Origin: Actinomycetes bacterium
GTDB taxonomy: Bacteria; Actinomycetota; Actinomycetes; Actinomycetales; Microbacteriaceae
DNA: 64,000 nucleotides
Direction: 5' to 3'
Assembly: GCA_023431405.1 (NCBI GenBank)
Contig: JAEYVZ010000009.1
Coordinates: 1 to 64,000 of the forward strand
The position numbers and the translations under genes were made by a program. The notes under the pieces are model-generated. The model was given only the letters and a program-made list of their open reading frames with translations, ran no database searches and was not told the origin of the DNA. This document shows, in pieces, positions 34,506 through 42,951 of this stretch; positions within the stretch are counted from its first letter, which is position 1, and each line of letters begins with the position of its first letter.

Positions 34506-34745
34506 CGCACGACCGTCTCACCCCGCGCGCGGCCGTCCGCCGATCCCGCCGGAAGGAGGCAGCCGAAAGTGGGTCGACTCTCCCGAAGTAAGAGATTTAT
34601 CTTGGGAGATCCCGCGGGTCGCTACGGTGCGCGTCGCAACCCGGATGAGAACGAACCTCGGGGCCGGCGTCGTCGTCCGCTCGGCTCTGCGGTGGCTCAT
34701 CGCAGGGCCGGTGGTGGTGTCTGTCGGCGCCGTTAGCCTGGTCTC
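34506..34745. other. intergenic region with AT-rich palindrome
   Basis: No gene is supported here. At 34579-34609 arms TCTCCC(G)AAG and CTTGGGAGA flank the AT-rich core TAAGAGATTTAT, which stands out in the GC-rich background and looks like a regulator binding site. TAGCCT at 34734-34739 is the -10 hexamer of the next gene. Confidence 0.5.
34734..34739 (+). promoter_or_regulatory. -10 hexamer TAGCCT, leaderless start
   Basis: TAGCCT lies 6 nt before the GTG at 34746; there is no Shine-Dalgarno sequence. Confidence 0.5.
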
Positions 34746-35042
34746 GTGATCGTCGAATTCACCGCGTCCGTCTTCACCTGGGAGGCTCGCTCCGAGGCCT
34801 GGTACTTCGTCGCTCTCCCTCCCGAGATATCGGCCGATATCCGCGAGATTCCGCGGATTCCGCGCGGTTTCGGCGCGGTCAAGGTGGTCGTGCGCATCGG
34901 CGGATCGACGTGGAGCACATCGATCTTCCCTGACTCGTCGCGGGGTGTCTACGTGCTGCCGCTGAAGCGAGCGATGCGTGAGCGCGAGGGGATCACCGAG
35001 GGTGCGGATATCGCGGTGACCCTCGAGGTCCGCGACTCCTGA
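34746..35042 (+). CDS. DUF1905 family protein
   Basis: 98 residues. The pattern WEARSEAWYFVALP, then VKVVVRIGGSTWSTSIFPDSS and YVLPLKRAMRE, matches DUF1905 throughout, a small beta-barrel domain of unknown function. The GTG start is supported by a -10 hexamer 6 nt upstream. It stands alone between the reductase and the pilus locus. Confidence 0.82.
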   Translation: MIVEFTASVFTWEARSEAWYFVALPPEISADIREIPRIPRGFGAVKVVVRIGGSTWSTSIFPDSSRGVYVLPLKRAMREREGITEGADIAVTLEVRDS

Positions 35043-35122
35043 GCGCGGCTGCGGTCACCTGCGTCCCACTCGTCACACTGGTCACAGGGCGCACTTTTTT
35101 CACATCTCGCTCAAAATTCTCA

Positions 35123-35151
35123 TTGACAACACCATGAGAGGTCTCTAATGA
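35123..35151 (+). promoter_or_regulatory. sigma-70 promoter of the pilin gene
   Basis: A perfect -35 TTGACA (35123-35128) is followed after 17 nt by TAATGA (35146-35151). It is embedded in an unusually AT-rich stretch. It would give a leader of roughly 150 nt before the pilin start and is the strongest promoter I see in the window. Confidence 0.65.
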
Positions 35152-35157
35152 TGTGTG

Positions 35158-35310
35158 ACGAAGAGGGAGACACGTCCTCGCGGCGGGCCTCTCGAATCAA
35201 CCGGCACAGTCTCGGCCCACCCCCCGGAATCCGAGATACCCCCCCTTGTGCACAACCCCCGGAGTGCACGCGTGCCGGAGTCCTGTTCACCCCCTAGGAG
35301 AGGCACGCAC
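35158..35310 (+). promoter_or_regulatory. long C-rich 5' leader of the pilin gene
   Basis: About 150 nt of untranslated leader containing several C runs (five to seven C) and two GTGCAC palindromes (35248-35253, 35264-35269) that can pair with each other. GGAGAGG near 35298 is the pilin ribosome binding site. I do not recognise a known riboswitch. Confidence 0.4.
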
Positions 35311-35724
35311 ATGCGCACCATCCGCAACTATGTCCAGGCTGAGAAGGCCCGCCGCGAGGAGAACGGTGACGAGGGCTTCTCGCTCATCGAACTGATCGTC
35401 GTCGTGGTCATCCTCGGCATCCTCGCTGCCATCGCGATCCCGGTGTTCATGAACATCCAGCAGACCGCGAAGGACAACTCGCTCGACCAGGCCGCCTCCA
35501 ACGGCGCAGTCGTCGTGGCCACCGCGATTTCGCAGGACACCACGACGATCGCCGGCATCGACACGGAGCTCAACAAGTCGGAGGACGAGGGCTACACCCT
35601 CGCCCTCACGGCACCGGCCACGGGCACCGTGACGCTGCAGAACTACTGCGTCACGGCGACGGCTGTGGCGGGCAAGTCCCTCGACGGCGGTACCGCCGGC
35701 CCCGCCGGGCCCGGCTGCCCGTAA
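35311..35724 (+). CDS. pilA: type IV pilin (major prepilin)
   Basis: 137 residues with a class III signal: a charged 22-residue leader ending DEG, cleavage before Phe23 (FSLIELIVVVVILGILAAIAIPVF), and Glu27 as Glu5 of the mature pilin. The C-terminal part has two cysteines (NYCVTA and PGCP) that could form the D-region disulfide. AGGAGAGG precedes the ATG. It has its own strong promoter and a hairpin after the stop, as expected for the most abundant subunit. Confidence 0.93.
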   Translation: MRTIRNYVQAEKARREENGDEGFSLIELIVVVVILGILAAIAIPVFMNIQQTAKDNSLDQAASNGAVVVATAISQDTTTIAGIDTELNKSEDEGYTLALTAPATGTVTLQNYCVTATAVAGKSLDGGTAGPAGPGCP

Positions 35725-35732
35725 GCGAGCTC

Positions 35733-35772
35733 ACTGTGGGGCCGGCCCGACCCGACGGGACGGCCCCACAGT
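35733..35772 (+). terminator. hairpin attenuator between pilin and minor pilin genes
   Basis: ACTGTGGGGCCG (35733-35744) pairs perfectly with CGGCCCCACAGT (35761-35772), a 12-bp stem with a 16-nt loop. No U-tract follows, so it probably terminates only partly or protects the pilin mRNA 3' end. Confidence 0.65.
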
Positions 35773-35824
35773 CGTCTCCCACAGCACCACCCTTTTCTCG
35801 GAACACCACCTGGGGAGGTGACGA

Positions 35825-36268
35825 GTGTTTCAGCGTTCTGACGAAGGCTTCAGCCTCGTCGAGGTGGTCATGGCGATGTTCCTGCTCTCGCTGCTCGCCC
35901 TCGCCGTCCTCCCTCTCTTCATCAGCGCCACGCGCGTGAGCGTCGACAACCGCGACGCGGTCGAGGCGACCGCCCTCGCACAGGCCCATGTCGCCGCACT
36001 GCGATCGGAGTTCCCGGCCCAGCCCGTCACCGCGACGACCTGCGCGGGACTCACGTCGGCCGCTGCCCGCATCGCCGACACGAACCCCTCGACCCTCCCG
36101 AACATCACCCTTCCGGCCGGTCTGTCCCGCCAGGTGACAGTGGAGACCTGCCCGACCGGCGCCGCTGCCGGAAAGCCCGCCGCCGTGCTCGTGAGCGTCC
36201 GCATCTCGGATGCCACGGGCAAGATCCTCGTCACCCTCCGCACTCGCATCCCCGTGAGCGCCGCATGA
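35825..36268 (+). CDS. type IV minor prepilin (PilV-like)
   Basis: 147 residues. The short leader MFQRSDEG is cleaved before Phe9, followed by FSLVEVVMAMFLLSLLALAVLPLF with Glu13 as mature Glu5. The globular part has two cysteines. It probably belongs to the pilus tip complex that primes assembly. GGGGAGG lies just upstream of the GTG start. It overlaps the next prepilin gene by ATGA. Confidence 0.88.
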   Translation: MFQRSDEGFSLVEVVMAMFLLSLLALAVLPLFISATRVSVDNRDAVEATALAQAHVAALRSEFPAQPVTATTCAGLTSAAARIADTNPSTLPNITLPAGLSRQVTVETCPTGAAAGKPAAVLVSVRISDATGKILVTLRTRIPVSAA

Positions 36269-36858
36269 TCGCCCGGCTTCGCACCCTCCTCCTGCGCGAC
36301 GACGCGGGCGTGACCCTCGTCGAGCTGATCGTCGGCATGGTCGTGGCGGGCATGTTCGCGGCGATGCTCACCCTCATGTTCATCAACGGCTGGACCTCGC
36401 AGCAGAAGTCGATCGCCCGCGACGCGGCCACCGGTCAGGCCAACATCGTGCGCACCTCTCTTTCCGACTCGCTCCGCAACGCCACGGCGGTGCGAGTGAG
36501 CGGGGGAGGGACGCGTGTGGATGCGGTCGTCGGCCGCGTCGGCACCTCCCTCACGGGCTGGACCTGGGAGTGCCGGGCCTGGGTGCTCCACGACAGGTCG
36601 ATCCGGTACAGCGCGGGCCCCACGGCACGCGGCACGGATGTCGCGTCGTGGGCGACGCTCGCCGGCAAGACGGCGCAGGCGCCGCTCGATGTCGTCACGG
36701 GCACGATCGGCGGCGTGCCGTTCGCGCTCGTGGGCGCCAAGAGCGTGCAGATCGGCATCGACATCCGCAGCGGCAAAGACCCGCAGACGGTGTCGATCTC
36801 CGACGGCATGACGGCCCAGGCCGTCTCGACCGAGGCGGCGATCACATGCTGGACCTGA
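36265..36858 (+). CDS. type IV minor prepilin (PilW-like)
   Basis: 197 residues. Cleavage is predicted after Gly15 in DDAG, with VTLVE giving Glu20 as mature Glu5 and a hydrophobic helix to about residue 38. The larger C-terminal domain ends in ITCWT. PilW/GspJ-like proteins sit below the tip of the pilus. It overlaps the following gene by 13 nt. Confidence 0.85.
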   Translation: MIARLRTLLLRDDAGVTLVELIVGMVVAGMFAAMLTLMFINGWTSQQKSIARDAATGQANIVRTSLSDSLRNATAVRVSGGGTRVDAVVGRVGTSLTGWTWECRAWVLHDRSIRYSAGPTARGTDVASWATLAGKTAQAPLDVVTGTIGGVPFALVGAKSVQIGIDIRSGKDPQTVSISDGMTAQAVSTEAAITCWT

Positions 36859-38444
36859 CCCGCCACCGCCCGCGCACCGAACGGCTCCGCGGCGACGATT
36901 CCGGCTCGACGCTCATCGCGGTGCTGATCGTGATGCTCGTGCTCGGCATCGCCGGCCTCACCCTTGCCGCCGTCGTCGTCAACACGCAGTCGCTCGTCAC
37001 CGACAGTCGCGCCCGTGCGGAGTCGCGGGCGACGTCCGACGCCGGGCTCGCGGCCACGGCAGCGAGCCTCAAGCGCGGCGAGATCACCTGCCCCCTGTCG
37101 CCGGCGAAGCAGGTCGTGAACGATGTGCCCGTCTCGGCAGACCCGGGCTCGCTGAAGTACAGCTACGCCGTCTCGTGCACCGACGCCGTCGCGAAGGTGC
37201 GGGTGACCGCGAATGTGCGCGGTGCCACGAGCGCCGTGCAGGCCGACTACGCCTTCGCCACGTCGACATCCCAGGGCGGCGACATGGTGTTCTTCGGCAC
37301 CAACACCATCACGTTCAACTCCAACGTCGAGGTGACCGATCCGGGGCGCAAGGTGAACATCGTGATCCCCCAGGCGACGTCGTTCAGCTGCAATGCGAAG
37401 ATCCCCGGCACACTCACCGTCAAGGGCAACCTGAGCACGTCGTCGGGCTGCAACGTCGCCGGCGATGTGGCAGCGGGCGGCACGCTCAACATGTGCTGCG
37501 GCAGTGACACGTTCGGCGGCGACCTCACCCTGCGGGGTACGGGATCGAGCATCATCCGCGGCACGATCAACGGCAGCATCCGCGCCAACGGCAAGCTCGA
37601 GTTCGGATGGGAGAACAAGACCATCGGCGGCTCGGTGACGACCACGGGCGACGTGCAGCTGGGGAGCGTTCGCATCCAGGGCTCCCTCACTTTCCCCTCG
37701 GGTCGCACCTACACTCCGAACTCCGGAACCGTGGTGGGCGGAGTCATCCGCCCCGCGACCGTCGCCTCGGTGCCGCCGCTGACCCTTCCCACCTGGTTCG
37801 AGTACAAGTACAGCAACGCCGACTGGCCCGGGTACAACGTCGTGACCCTCGCCGGCTCCGGCAGCGGCGCGGGAACCTGCAGCTACTTCAACGCCTACCC
37901 CGGGACGGGCTGGACCACCTGGCTCGGGAGCCTTGCCACCAACACGGTCGTCGACGCGCGTGCGTGCAGCAACCTGTCTTCGGAGAACGGATCGATCCCC
38001 GTCGTGCAGCTGCGCTCGAACGTGGTGCTGCTCGCGAACGCGTTCGACCTCGGCTCGGTGACCTTCCGTGCGGCGGCCGCCGCCAGCGGCAAGCCGTCGC
38101 TGTACATCGTCACCGAAGATCGCACGCCTTCCGACGTCAACCCGACGTGCGGCACGGGGCAGGGCCAGATCAAGATCAACGGCACCGTCATCGACTCCTC
38201 CGTGCGGGCCATCGGCTACACGCCGTGCACGGTCGACGTCGGAAGCAAGGGCATCGACCAGTGGACGGGCACGCTGTACGGCGGATCGTGGACCCCGGGC
38301 GGCAAGTTCACCTTCACCGCCGACCCGATCGGCCTGCCCGGCATGGGCGCAGAGCACGGCGTGAGCGTCGAGACGAAGTCGGTCGGTGCACTTCTCCGGC
38401 AGCGTGACGTGACTTATGGGACGTTGAGCACATGGGTACCCTGA
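36846..38444 (+). CDS. large prepilin-like protein (PilX/GspK-like, probable pilus tip)
   Basis: 532 residues. A leader ending GDDSG is followed by the helix STLIAVLIVMLVLG, so cleavage after Gly20 is likely, but position 5 of the mature chain is Ala25 instead of Glu. Loss of Glu5 is the hallmark of GspK-type tip pilins. Residues about 185-290 are Gly/Thr/Ser-rich short repeats (GTLTVKGNL, GDVAAGGTL, GGDLTLRGT, GGSVTTTGD) that suggest a bactofilin-like beta-helix. The rest is a unique domain. There are ten cysteines, an even number that could all pair outside the cell. It may act as an adhesin. Confidence 0.78.
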   Translation: MLDLTRHRPRTERLRGDDSGSTLIAVLIVMLVLGIAGLTLAAVVVNTQSLVTDSRARAESRATSDAGLAATAASLKRGEITCPLSPAKQVVNDVPVSADPGSLKYSYAVSCTDAVAKVRVTANVRGATSAVQADYAFATSTSQGGDMVFFGTNTITFNSNVEVTDPGRKVNIVIPQATSFSCNAKIPGTLTVKGNLSTSSGCNVAGDVAAGGTLNMCCGSDTFGGDLTLRGTGSSIIRGTINGSIRANGKLEFGWENKTIGGSVTTTGDVQLGSVRIQGSLTFPSGRTYTPNSGTVVGGVIRPATVASVPPLTLPTWFEYKYSNADWPGYNVVTLAGSGSGAGTCSYFNAYPGTGWTTWLGSLATNTVVDARACSNLSSENGSIPVVQLRSNVVLLANAFDLGSVTFRAAAAASGKPSLYIVTEDRTPSDVNPTCGTGQGQIKINGTVIDSSVRAIGYTPCTVDVGSKGIDQWTGTLYGGSWTPGGKFTFTADPIGLPGMGAEHGVSVETKSVGALLRQRDVTYGTLSTWVP

Positions 38445-39274
38445 CACCGGCCGCCATCGTCCTCCTCGTCGCCTTCGCGGGTCTGTTCGGACTCGTGATC
38501 GGCTCGTTCCTCAACGTCGTCGTCTACCGTGTTCCGGCGGGCGTCCCCCTCACCCGGGAGAGCCGGTGCCCCTCGTGTGAGGCGCCGGTGCGGCCCTGGC
38601 AGAACGTGCCGGTGGTGTCGTGGCTGCTGCTGGGCGCCAAGTGCGCGGGATGCCGCGCCCCCATCTCCGCCCGCTATCCGCTCGTCGAGCTCGCCACCGG
38701 GGCCGCCTTCGCGGTCGTGGCGTGGGTCGCTCTCGACCCGGCGCGCTCCTCCGCCTCCGACCAGGGGTGGGCGAGCGCCGTCGTCGTGGCGGCCTTCCTA
38801 TACCTGGCAGCGATCAGCATCGCGCTCACACTCATCGACCTCGACGTCCGGCGGCTCCCGAACGCGATCGTCGTCCCCGCTTACGCCGTGCTGGGTGTGC
38901 TGTTCACCGTCGCCTGCCTTCTCGGAGCGCCGTGGGAGGCGCTGGTGCGCGCGGCCCTGGCCGCCGCGGCCCTCTTCGCGTTCTACCTGCTCCTGCGCAC
39001 CGTGCGCCCCGGGGGCATGGGCGGCGGAGACGTGAAGCTCGCCGGTGTCGTGGGCGCGGCCCTCGGCTGGATCGGGTGGGGCGCCCTGGTGGTAGGAGCG
39101 TTCGCGGCCTTCGTGCTGGGCGGCATCGTCGCCGTCGCGCTGATGCTCTCGGGGAAGGCCGGTCGCCGCAGCGCGATCCCTTTCGGGCCGTGGATCATCG
39201 CGGGGGCATGGGTCGGGATCTTCGCCGGTGAGCACATCGCCGGCTGGTACGTAGGGATGCTGGTCGCCGGCTGA
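38432..39274 (+). CDS. pilD: prepilin peptidase / N-methyltransferase (PilD)
   Basis: 280 residues with about eight membrane helices. The zinc-binding cytoplasmic loop has Cys46, Cys49, Cys71 and Cys74, marking the bifunctional form that also N-methylates the mature pilin. Catalytic aspartates are in DLDVRRLPN (Asp136/138) and GGMGGGDVKL (Asp200). It processes the four prepilins encoded upstream and overlaps the last of them by 13 nt. Confidence 0.95.
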   Translation: MGTLTPAAIVLLVAFAGLFGLVIGSFLNVVVYRVPAGVPLTRESRCPSCEAPVRPWQNVPVVSWLLLGAKCAGCRAPISARYPLVELATGAAFAVVAWVALDPARSSASDQGWASAVVVAAFLYLAAISIALTLIDLDVRRLPNAIVVPAYAVLGVLFTVACLLGAPWEALVRAALAAAALFAFYLLLRTVRPGGMGGGDVKLAGVVGAALGWIGWGALVVGAFAAFVLGGIVAVALMLSGKAGRRSAIPFGPWIIAGAWVGIFAGEHIAGWYVGMLVAG

Positions 39275-39300
39275 GCCGGTGACCGAGAGAGGAGACGGCG

Positions 39301-40368
39301 GTGGCGAAGACGATCGTCGGGCTGGAGATCACCGAAGAGGGGGTGCGTGCTGCGGAAGTGACCGCGGGACGCTCGCCGCGCGTGGTCGCGTTCGGATCCG
39401 TGCCGCTTCCCCCGGGGGCGGCGAAGGACTCGGAGGTGTTCGACACGGATGCGGTCGTGATCGCGCTGCGGCAGCTGTGGTCGCGCGCGGGCATCAAGGG
39501 CCGGAACGTCGTGCTCGGCATCGGCAGCCGCCGCATCCTGGTGCGCGATTACACGACGCAGGCACTGCGTCCCGATCTGCTGGCCCAGGCGCTTCCGTTC
39601 CAGGTGCAGGACCTGCTGCCGGTGCCGGCGGAGCAGGCGGTGCTCGACTTCTACCCGACGGCCCAGGAGGGCGACCAGGTCTCCGGCCTGCTGGTGGCGG
39701 CCGTTGCCGAGACGGTGGACGAGCTCGTGACGGCGGTCGCGAAGGCGAAGCTGACGGTGGAGGTGGTAGACCTCGCCCCGTTCGCGCTCGTGCGTGCGGT
39801 GGGGCCTGCGCTGGCCGCCGGTGAGACGGTCGCTGCGCTGCATCTGGGCGATCACACGACGTATGTCGTGGTCGTGCGCGACGGCGTGCCGCAGTTCGTC
39901 CGGATCATCCCGATGGAGATCGCGACGGAGGCGGTACGGCTGCGAGCCGCGACCGCGGAGCCCGCCGAGTCGGGCGAGACCGCAGAGGCACCGCTTCCTG
40001 TCGCGGAGGAAGTGCTGGAGACCGTTCCGCCGGGGGAGCAGCCGATGCGGCGCCGGTCGGCGGCGCGCGGGGTGGCCCGCACCGTGACGATGAGCGACGC
40101 CGATGTCGTCAACGTGGTGGCTCGCCTGGGGAGCACGCTGCGGTTCTACGCCGATCGCACCCCCGACACACCGATCACGCGGGTGCTGGTCAGCGGCGCG
40201 GGCGCGGCAGTCAGCGGGGTGGTCGACGCTCTGGCGGCGAGCCTGCCGATGCCGGTGCAGGTGGTCGGCGTGTCGAGCCTCGTCGAGGCCAAGACGACCG
40301 TTCCGCCCGGTGATGTCGACCTCAACCTCGTCACGACCGTCGGTCTCGCCCTGGGAGGTGCACGCTGA
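39301..40368 (+). CDS. pilM: type IV pilus assembly actin-like ATPase PilM
   Basis: 355 residues of actin/FtsA-like fold. VGLEITEEGVRAAEV is the N-terminal phosphate-1 motif, GIGSRRILVRDY and VLVSGAGAAVSGV the later nucleotide motifs. An acidic insertion lies at about 221-250. PilM sits on the cytoplasmic face and binds the N-terminal tail of PilN. GAGAGGAG precedes the GTG start. It abuts pilN with a 1-nt overlap. Confidence 0.92.
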   Translation: MAKTIVGLEITEEGVRAAEVTAGRSPRVVAFGSVPLPPGAAKDSEVFDTDAVVIALRQLWSRAGIKGRNVVLGIGSRRILVRDYTTQALRPDLLAQALPFQVQDLLPVPAEQAVLDFYPTAQEGDQVSGLLVAAVAETVDELVTAVAKAKLTVEVVDLAPFALVRAVGPALAAGETVAALHLGDHTTYVVVVRDGVPQFVRIIPMEIATEAVRLRAATAEPAESGETAEAPLPVAEEVLETVPPGEQPMRRRSAARGVARTVTMSDADVVNVVARLGSTLRFYADRTPDTPITRVLVSGAGAAVSGVVDALAASLPMPVQVVGVSSLVEAKTTVPPGDVDLNLVTTVGLALGGAR

Positions 40369-41015
40369 TGGCCCGCTCATCGACGCCCGTCTTCGTACTG
40401 GGCGCCGCGCCCCGCGTCAATCTCATGCCACGCGTGGCCATCGAACGGCGCGAGCGCGCCGCCTTGCTGCGACGGTGGGGGTGGGCGCTGGCCCTGGCCC
40501 TGCTGGTGGTGGGACTCCTCAGCGGGGGAGCCTTCGCCCTGCAGGCGATGTCGGCGCAGCGGCTGGCGGCGGAGGAGGCGCGCACCGCCGACCTGATCAA
40601 CCGAACGGCCGAGCTTGCGCCGGTGCAGCAGAAGCTGGATCTGCAGAGCGAGCTTGCGCTCTTCCGTCAGGAGGCGATGGGAACCGATCTTTCCTGGTCG
40701 GACTTCCTCGCCTCCATACAGGCCGTCGTCCCGGATGGGCTCGGGTTCACCGGATTCAGCATCGCTCCGGCGGGCATCCCCGATGACACCGTCGCGCCCG
40801 CGGAGGCTCCAGGGCTCCAGGGGCAGCTGGTTCTGGCAGGGACGTCGGGCAGCGAGTTCGCGTCGCTCATCCGCGCGGTCCGGGACATCCCGGGGGTGAT
40901 GGATGCCGATGGTTGGGTGCAGGAATACGTCGACGGGCATTACGAGTACACCGTGCGTCTCGTGGTGGATCAGTCGGTGTACACCGGTGATTACGCGGCG
41001 GAGGTCGCACAGTGA
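40368..41015 (+). CDS. pilN: type IV pilus assembly protein PilN
   Basis: 215 residues. The N-terminal cytoplasmic tail carries the PilM-binding motif RVNLMP (16-21), then one membrane helix at about 38-60, a coiled-coil stretch and a ferredoxin-like extracytoplasmic domain. It joins PilM to PilO in the alignment complex. Its end overlaps pilO by GTGA. Confidence 0.9.
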   Translation: MARSSTPVFVLGAAPRVNLMPRVAIERRERAALLRRWGWALALALLVVGLLSGGAFALQAMSAQRLAAEEARTADLINRTAELAPVQQKLDLQSELALFRQEAMGTDLSWSDFLASIQAVVPDGLGFTGFSIAPAGIPDDTVAPAEAPGLQGQLVLAGTSGSEFASLIRAVRDIPGVMDADGWVQEYVDGHYEYTVRLVVDQSVYTGDYAAEVAQ

Positions 41016-41794
41016 ACGCGAACAAGCAGCTCATCAATCTCGCCGGAATCCTCGTCGTGGTGGTCCTTATCGTGGCGGGGATCGCCCTCGTGGCGCTCCC
41101 GATGTACACGCAGTCGCAGACGATCGACGGCCAGGCCCGAACGGCGGCGCAGACGAACATGCTCTACGAACAGCAGATCGCCCAACTCGCCGCCGCGGAG
41201 TCGCGCATCGACCAGATCGACGGCGAGCTCGCGGAGCTGCGGCGCGAGATCGCCTCGTCGCCCCAACTCGACGACCTGCACGTTCTCATCGACGCGGCCG
41301 CGAGATCGGCGGACGTCCGCGTGACCTCGGTCAACGCCAGCGACGGTGAGGCCTGGAGCGCGCGCGGTCGCGGATCCGACGACGGTGCGGCGACCACGGG
41401 CGCGGAGGAGCCCGCCCAGGCGGATGCTGCTGCCCCCTCGGAAGAGGGCGCGGCGTCCGACGCGGCGGAGGCCCCTGCGCCCTCCGCCGACGGGAACTCC
41501 ACCCCCCAGCGTCAGGTGCTCACCACGATCGTGATCGAGGTCGGCGCCGGGTATGACGCGGGGTCCGGAGAGAGCGAGGGAGACGGGGAGACCGACGAGG
41601 GAGCAGGGGGCGAGGGAGACAGCGGTGACACGCTCCTCGCCGACGACGTCCTCGCCGAGCTCGCCGCCAAGGGCGTCGCGTTCGTGGACGCCCTCCGCAA
41701 GGGTCCGCGCCTCGTGACCCCGATCGACCTGAAGTACGAAGACGGCGAACTGACCGTCACGGTGCTCACCTATTACCGCACGCCCGCCGTCTGA
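41012..41794 (+). CDS. pilO: type IV pilus assembly protein PilO-like
   Basis: 260 residues: one membrane helix at about 10-30, a coiled coil (AAQTNMLYEQQIAQLAAAESRIDQ) and a C-terminal domain. Two low-complexity acidic linkers rich in Ala, Glu, Pro, Ser and Gly interrupt it at about 125-165 and 185-210, which is unusual for PilO. Assignment rests on position after pilM-pilN and topology, since the sequence is divergent. Confidence 0.78.
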   Translation: MNANKQLINLAGILVVVVLIVAGIALVALPMYTQSQTIDGQARTAAQTNMLYEQQIAQLAAAESRIDQIDGELAELRREIASSPQLDDLHVLIDAAARSADVRVTSVNASDGEAWSARGRGSDDGAATTGAEEPAQADAAAPSEEGAASDAAEAPAPSADGNSTPQRQVLTTIVIEVGAGYDAGSGESEGDGETDEGAGGEGDSGDTLLADDVLAELAAKGVAFVDALRKGPRLVTPIDLKYEDGELTVTVLTYYRTPAV

Positions 41795-41808
41795 GCCGGA
41801 GAACAGCC

Positions 41809-42951
41809 ATGCACGATGTCTCACCCCTTCAGGGACTCCTCGCCGTCGCGGCGCGCTCGCGCGCCTCCGACGTGCACCTCACCGCGAACCACCCGCCGCA
41901 GATGCGCGTGGACGGCGACCTCGAGCTCATCCCGGGCTACGAGGAGCCGACCTCGACGAACTGGCTCGAATCGGCCATCGGCGGCATCCTGTCGAACGAT
42001 CAGGTCGCCGAGTTCCGCCAGTCCGGAGAGGTCGACCTCTCGATCACCGTGCCGGAGGTCGCCCGGTTCCGCGTGAACGTGTTCCGTCAGCTGGGGCAGG
42101 TCGCCGTCGCACTGCGTTTCATCGCCGACCGCATCAAGAGCTTCGATGAGCTGGGGGTGCCGCGGGTCGCTGCCGAGCTCGTCATGAAGCCGCGAGGGCT
42201 CGTGCTGGTGACAGGGCCCACAGGTTCGGGCAAGTCGACCACGCTCGCCTCGATGATCGACGTCGTGAACCGCTCCAAGCCCGCCCACATCGTCACGGTC
42301 GAAGACCCGGTGGAGTTCCAGCACACGAGCAAGCGCTCGCTGATCCACCAGCGGGAGATCGGCAGCGACACGGCATCGTTCTCCGAGGCTCTGCGCCGCG
42401 TGCTCCGCCAAGACCCCGACATCATCCTCATCGGCGAGCTCCGCGACCCCGAGTCGATCTCCACGGCGCTCACAGCCGCCGAGACCGGCCACCTCGTGCT
42501 GTCGACGCTGCACACGCAGAGCGCCGCGAAGTCGATCAACCGCATCGTCGACGCGTTCCCGTCCGATCAGCAGAATCAGGTGCGCACGCAGCTGGGCGAC
42601 ACGCTGCGGGGCATCATCACGCAGACCCTCCTTCCGCGGGCGCAGTCCGAGGGGCGCGTCATCGCGACCGAGGTGCTCGTCAACACCCCGGCGATCGCCA
42701 ACCTCATCCGAGAGGGTGAGATCAGCCAGATCTACTCCATGCTGCAGGCGGGCGGGTCGATCGGAATGCACACCCTCGACCAGGATCTTCAGCGCCTCGT
42801 CGCCGACGGCTCGATCTCGCTGTCGCTGGCCAAGGAGATCGCCGAAGATCCCCGAGCGTTCGACGACACCCGCGTGCGCCCCGTCGACTACGACGCCGAG
42901 GCGTGGACGATGCACTCGTCCGAGCGGGCCTCGCTCGGCTGGAGCAGCTGA
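41809..42951 (+). CDS. pilT: type IV pilus retraction ATPase PilT
   Basis: 380 residues. Walker A is GPTGSGKST (136-144); the Asp box EDPVEF, Walker B IILIGELRDPE and the His box TGHLVLSTLHT follow. The AIANLIREGE motif near the C terminus corresponds to the PilT-specific AIRNLIRE sequence required for retraction, so twitching or DNA uptake is expected. It overlaps pilC by 1 nt. Confidence 0.95.
   Translation: MHDVSPLQGLLAVAARSRASDVHLTANHPPQMRVDGDLELIPGYEEPTSTNWLESAIGGILSNDQVAEFRQSGEVDLSITVPEVARFRVNVFRQLGQVAVALRFIADRIKSFDELGVPRVAAELVMKPRGLVLVTGPTGSGKSTTLASMIDVVNRSKPAHIVTVEDPVEFQHTSKRSLIHQREIGSDTASFSEALRRVLRQDPDIILIGELRDPESISTALTAAETGHLVLSTLHTQSAAKSINRIVDAFPSDQQNQVRTQLGDTLRGIITQTLLPRAQSEGRVIATEVLVNTPAIANLIREGEISQIYSMLQAGGSIGMHTLDQDLQRLVADGSISLSLAKEIAEDPRAFDDTRVRPVDYDAEAWTMHSSERASLGWSS

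Noticed and set aside
34518..34700. A 60-codon frame in the gap before the DUF1905 gene
   Set aside because: It spans the AT-rich palindrome, has no ribosome binding site or -10 hexamer, and resembles no protein family.
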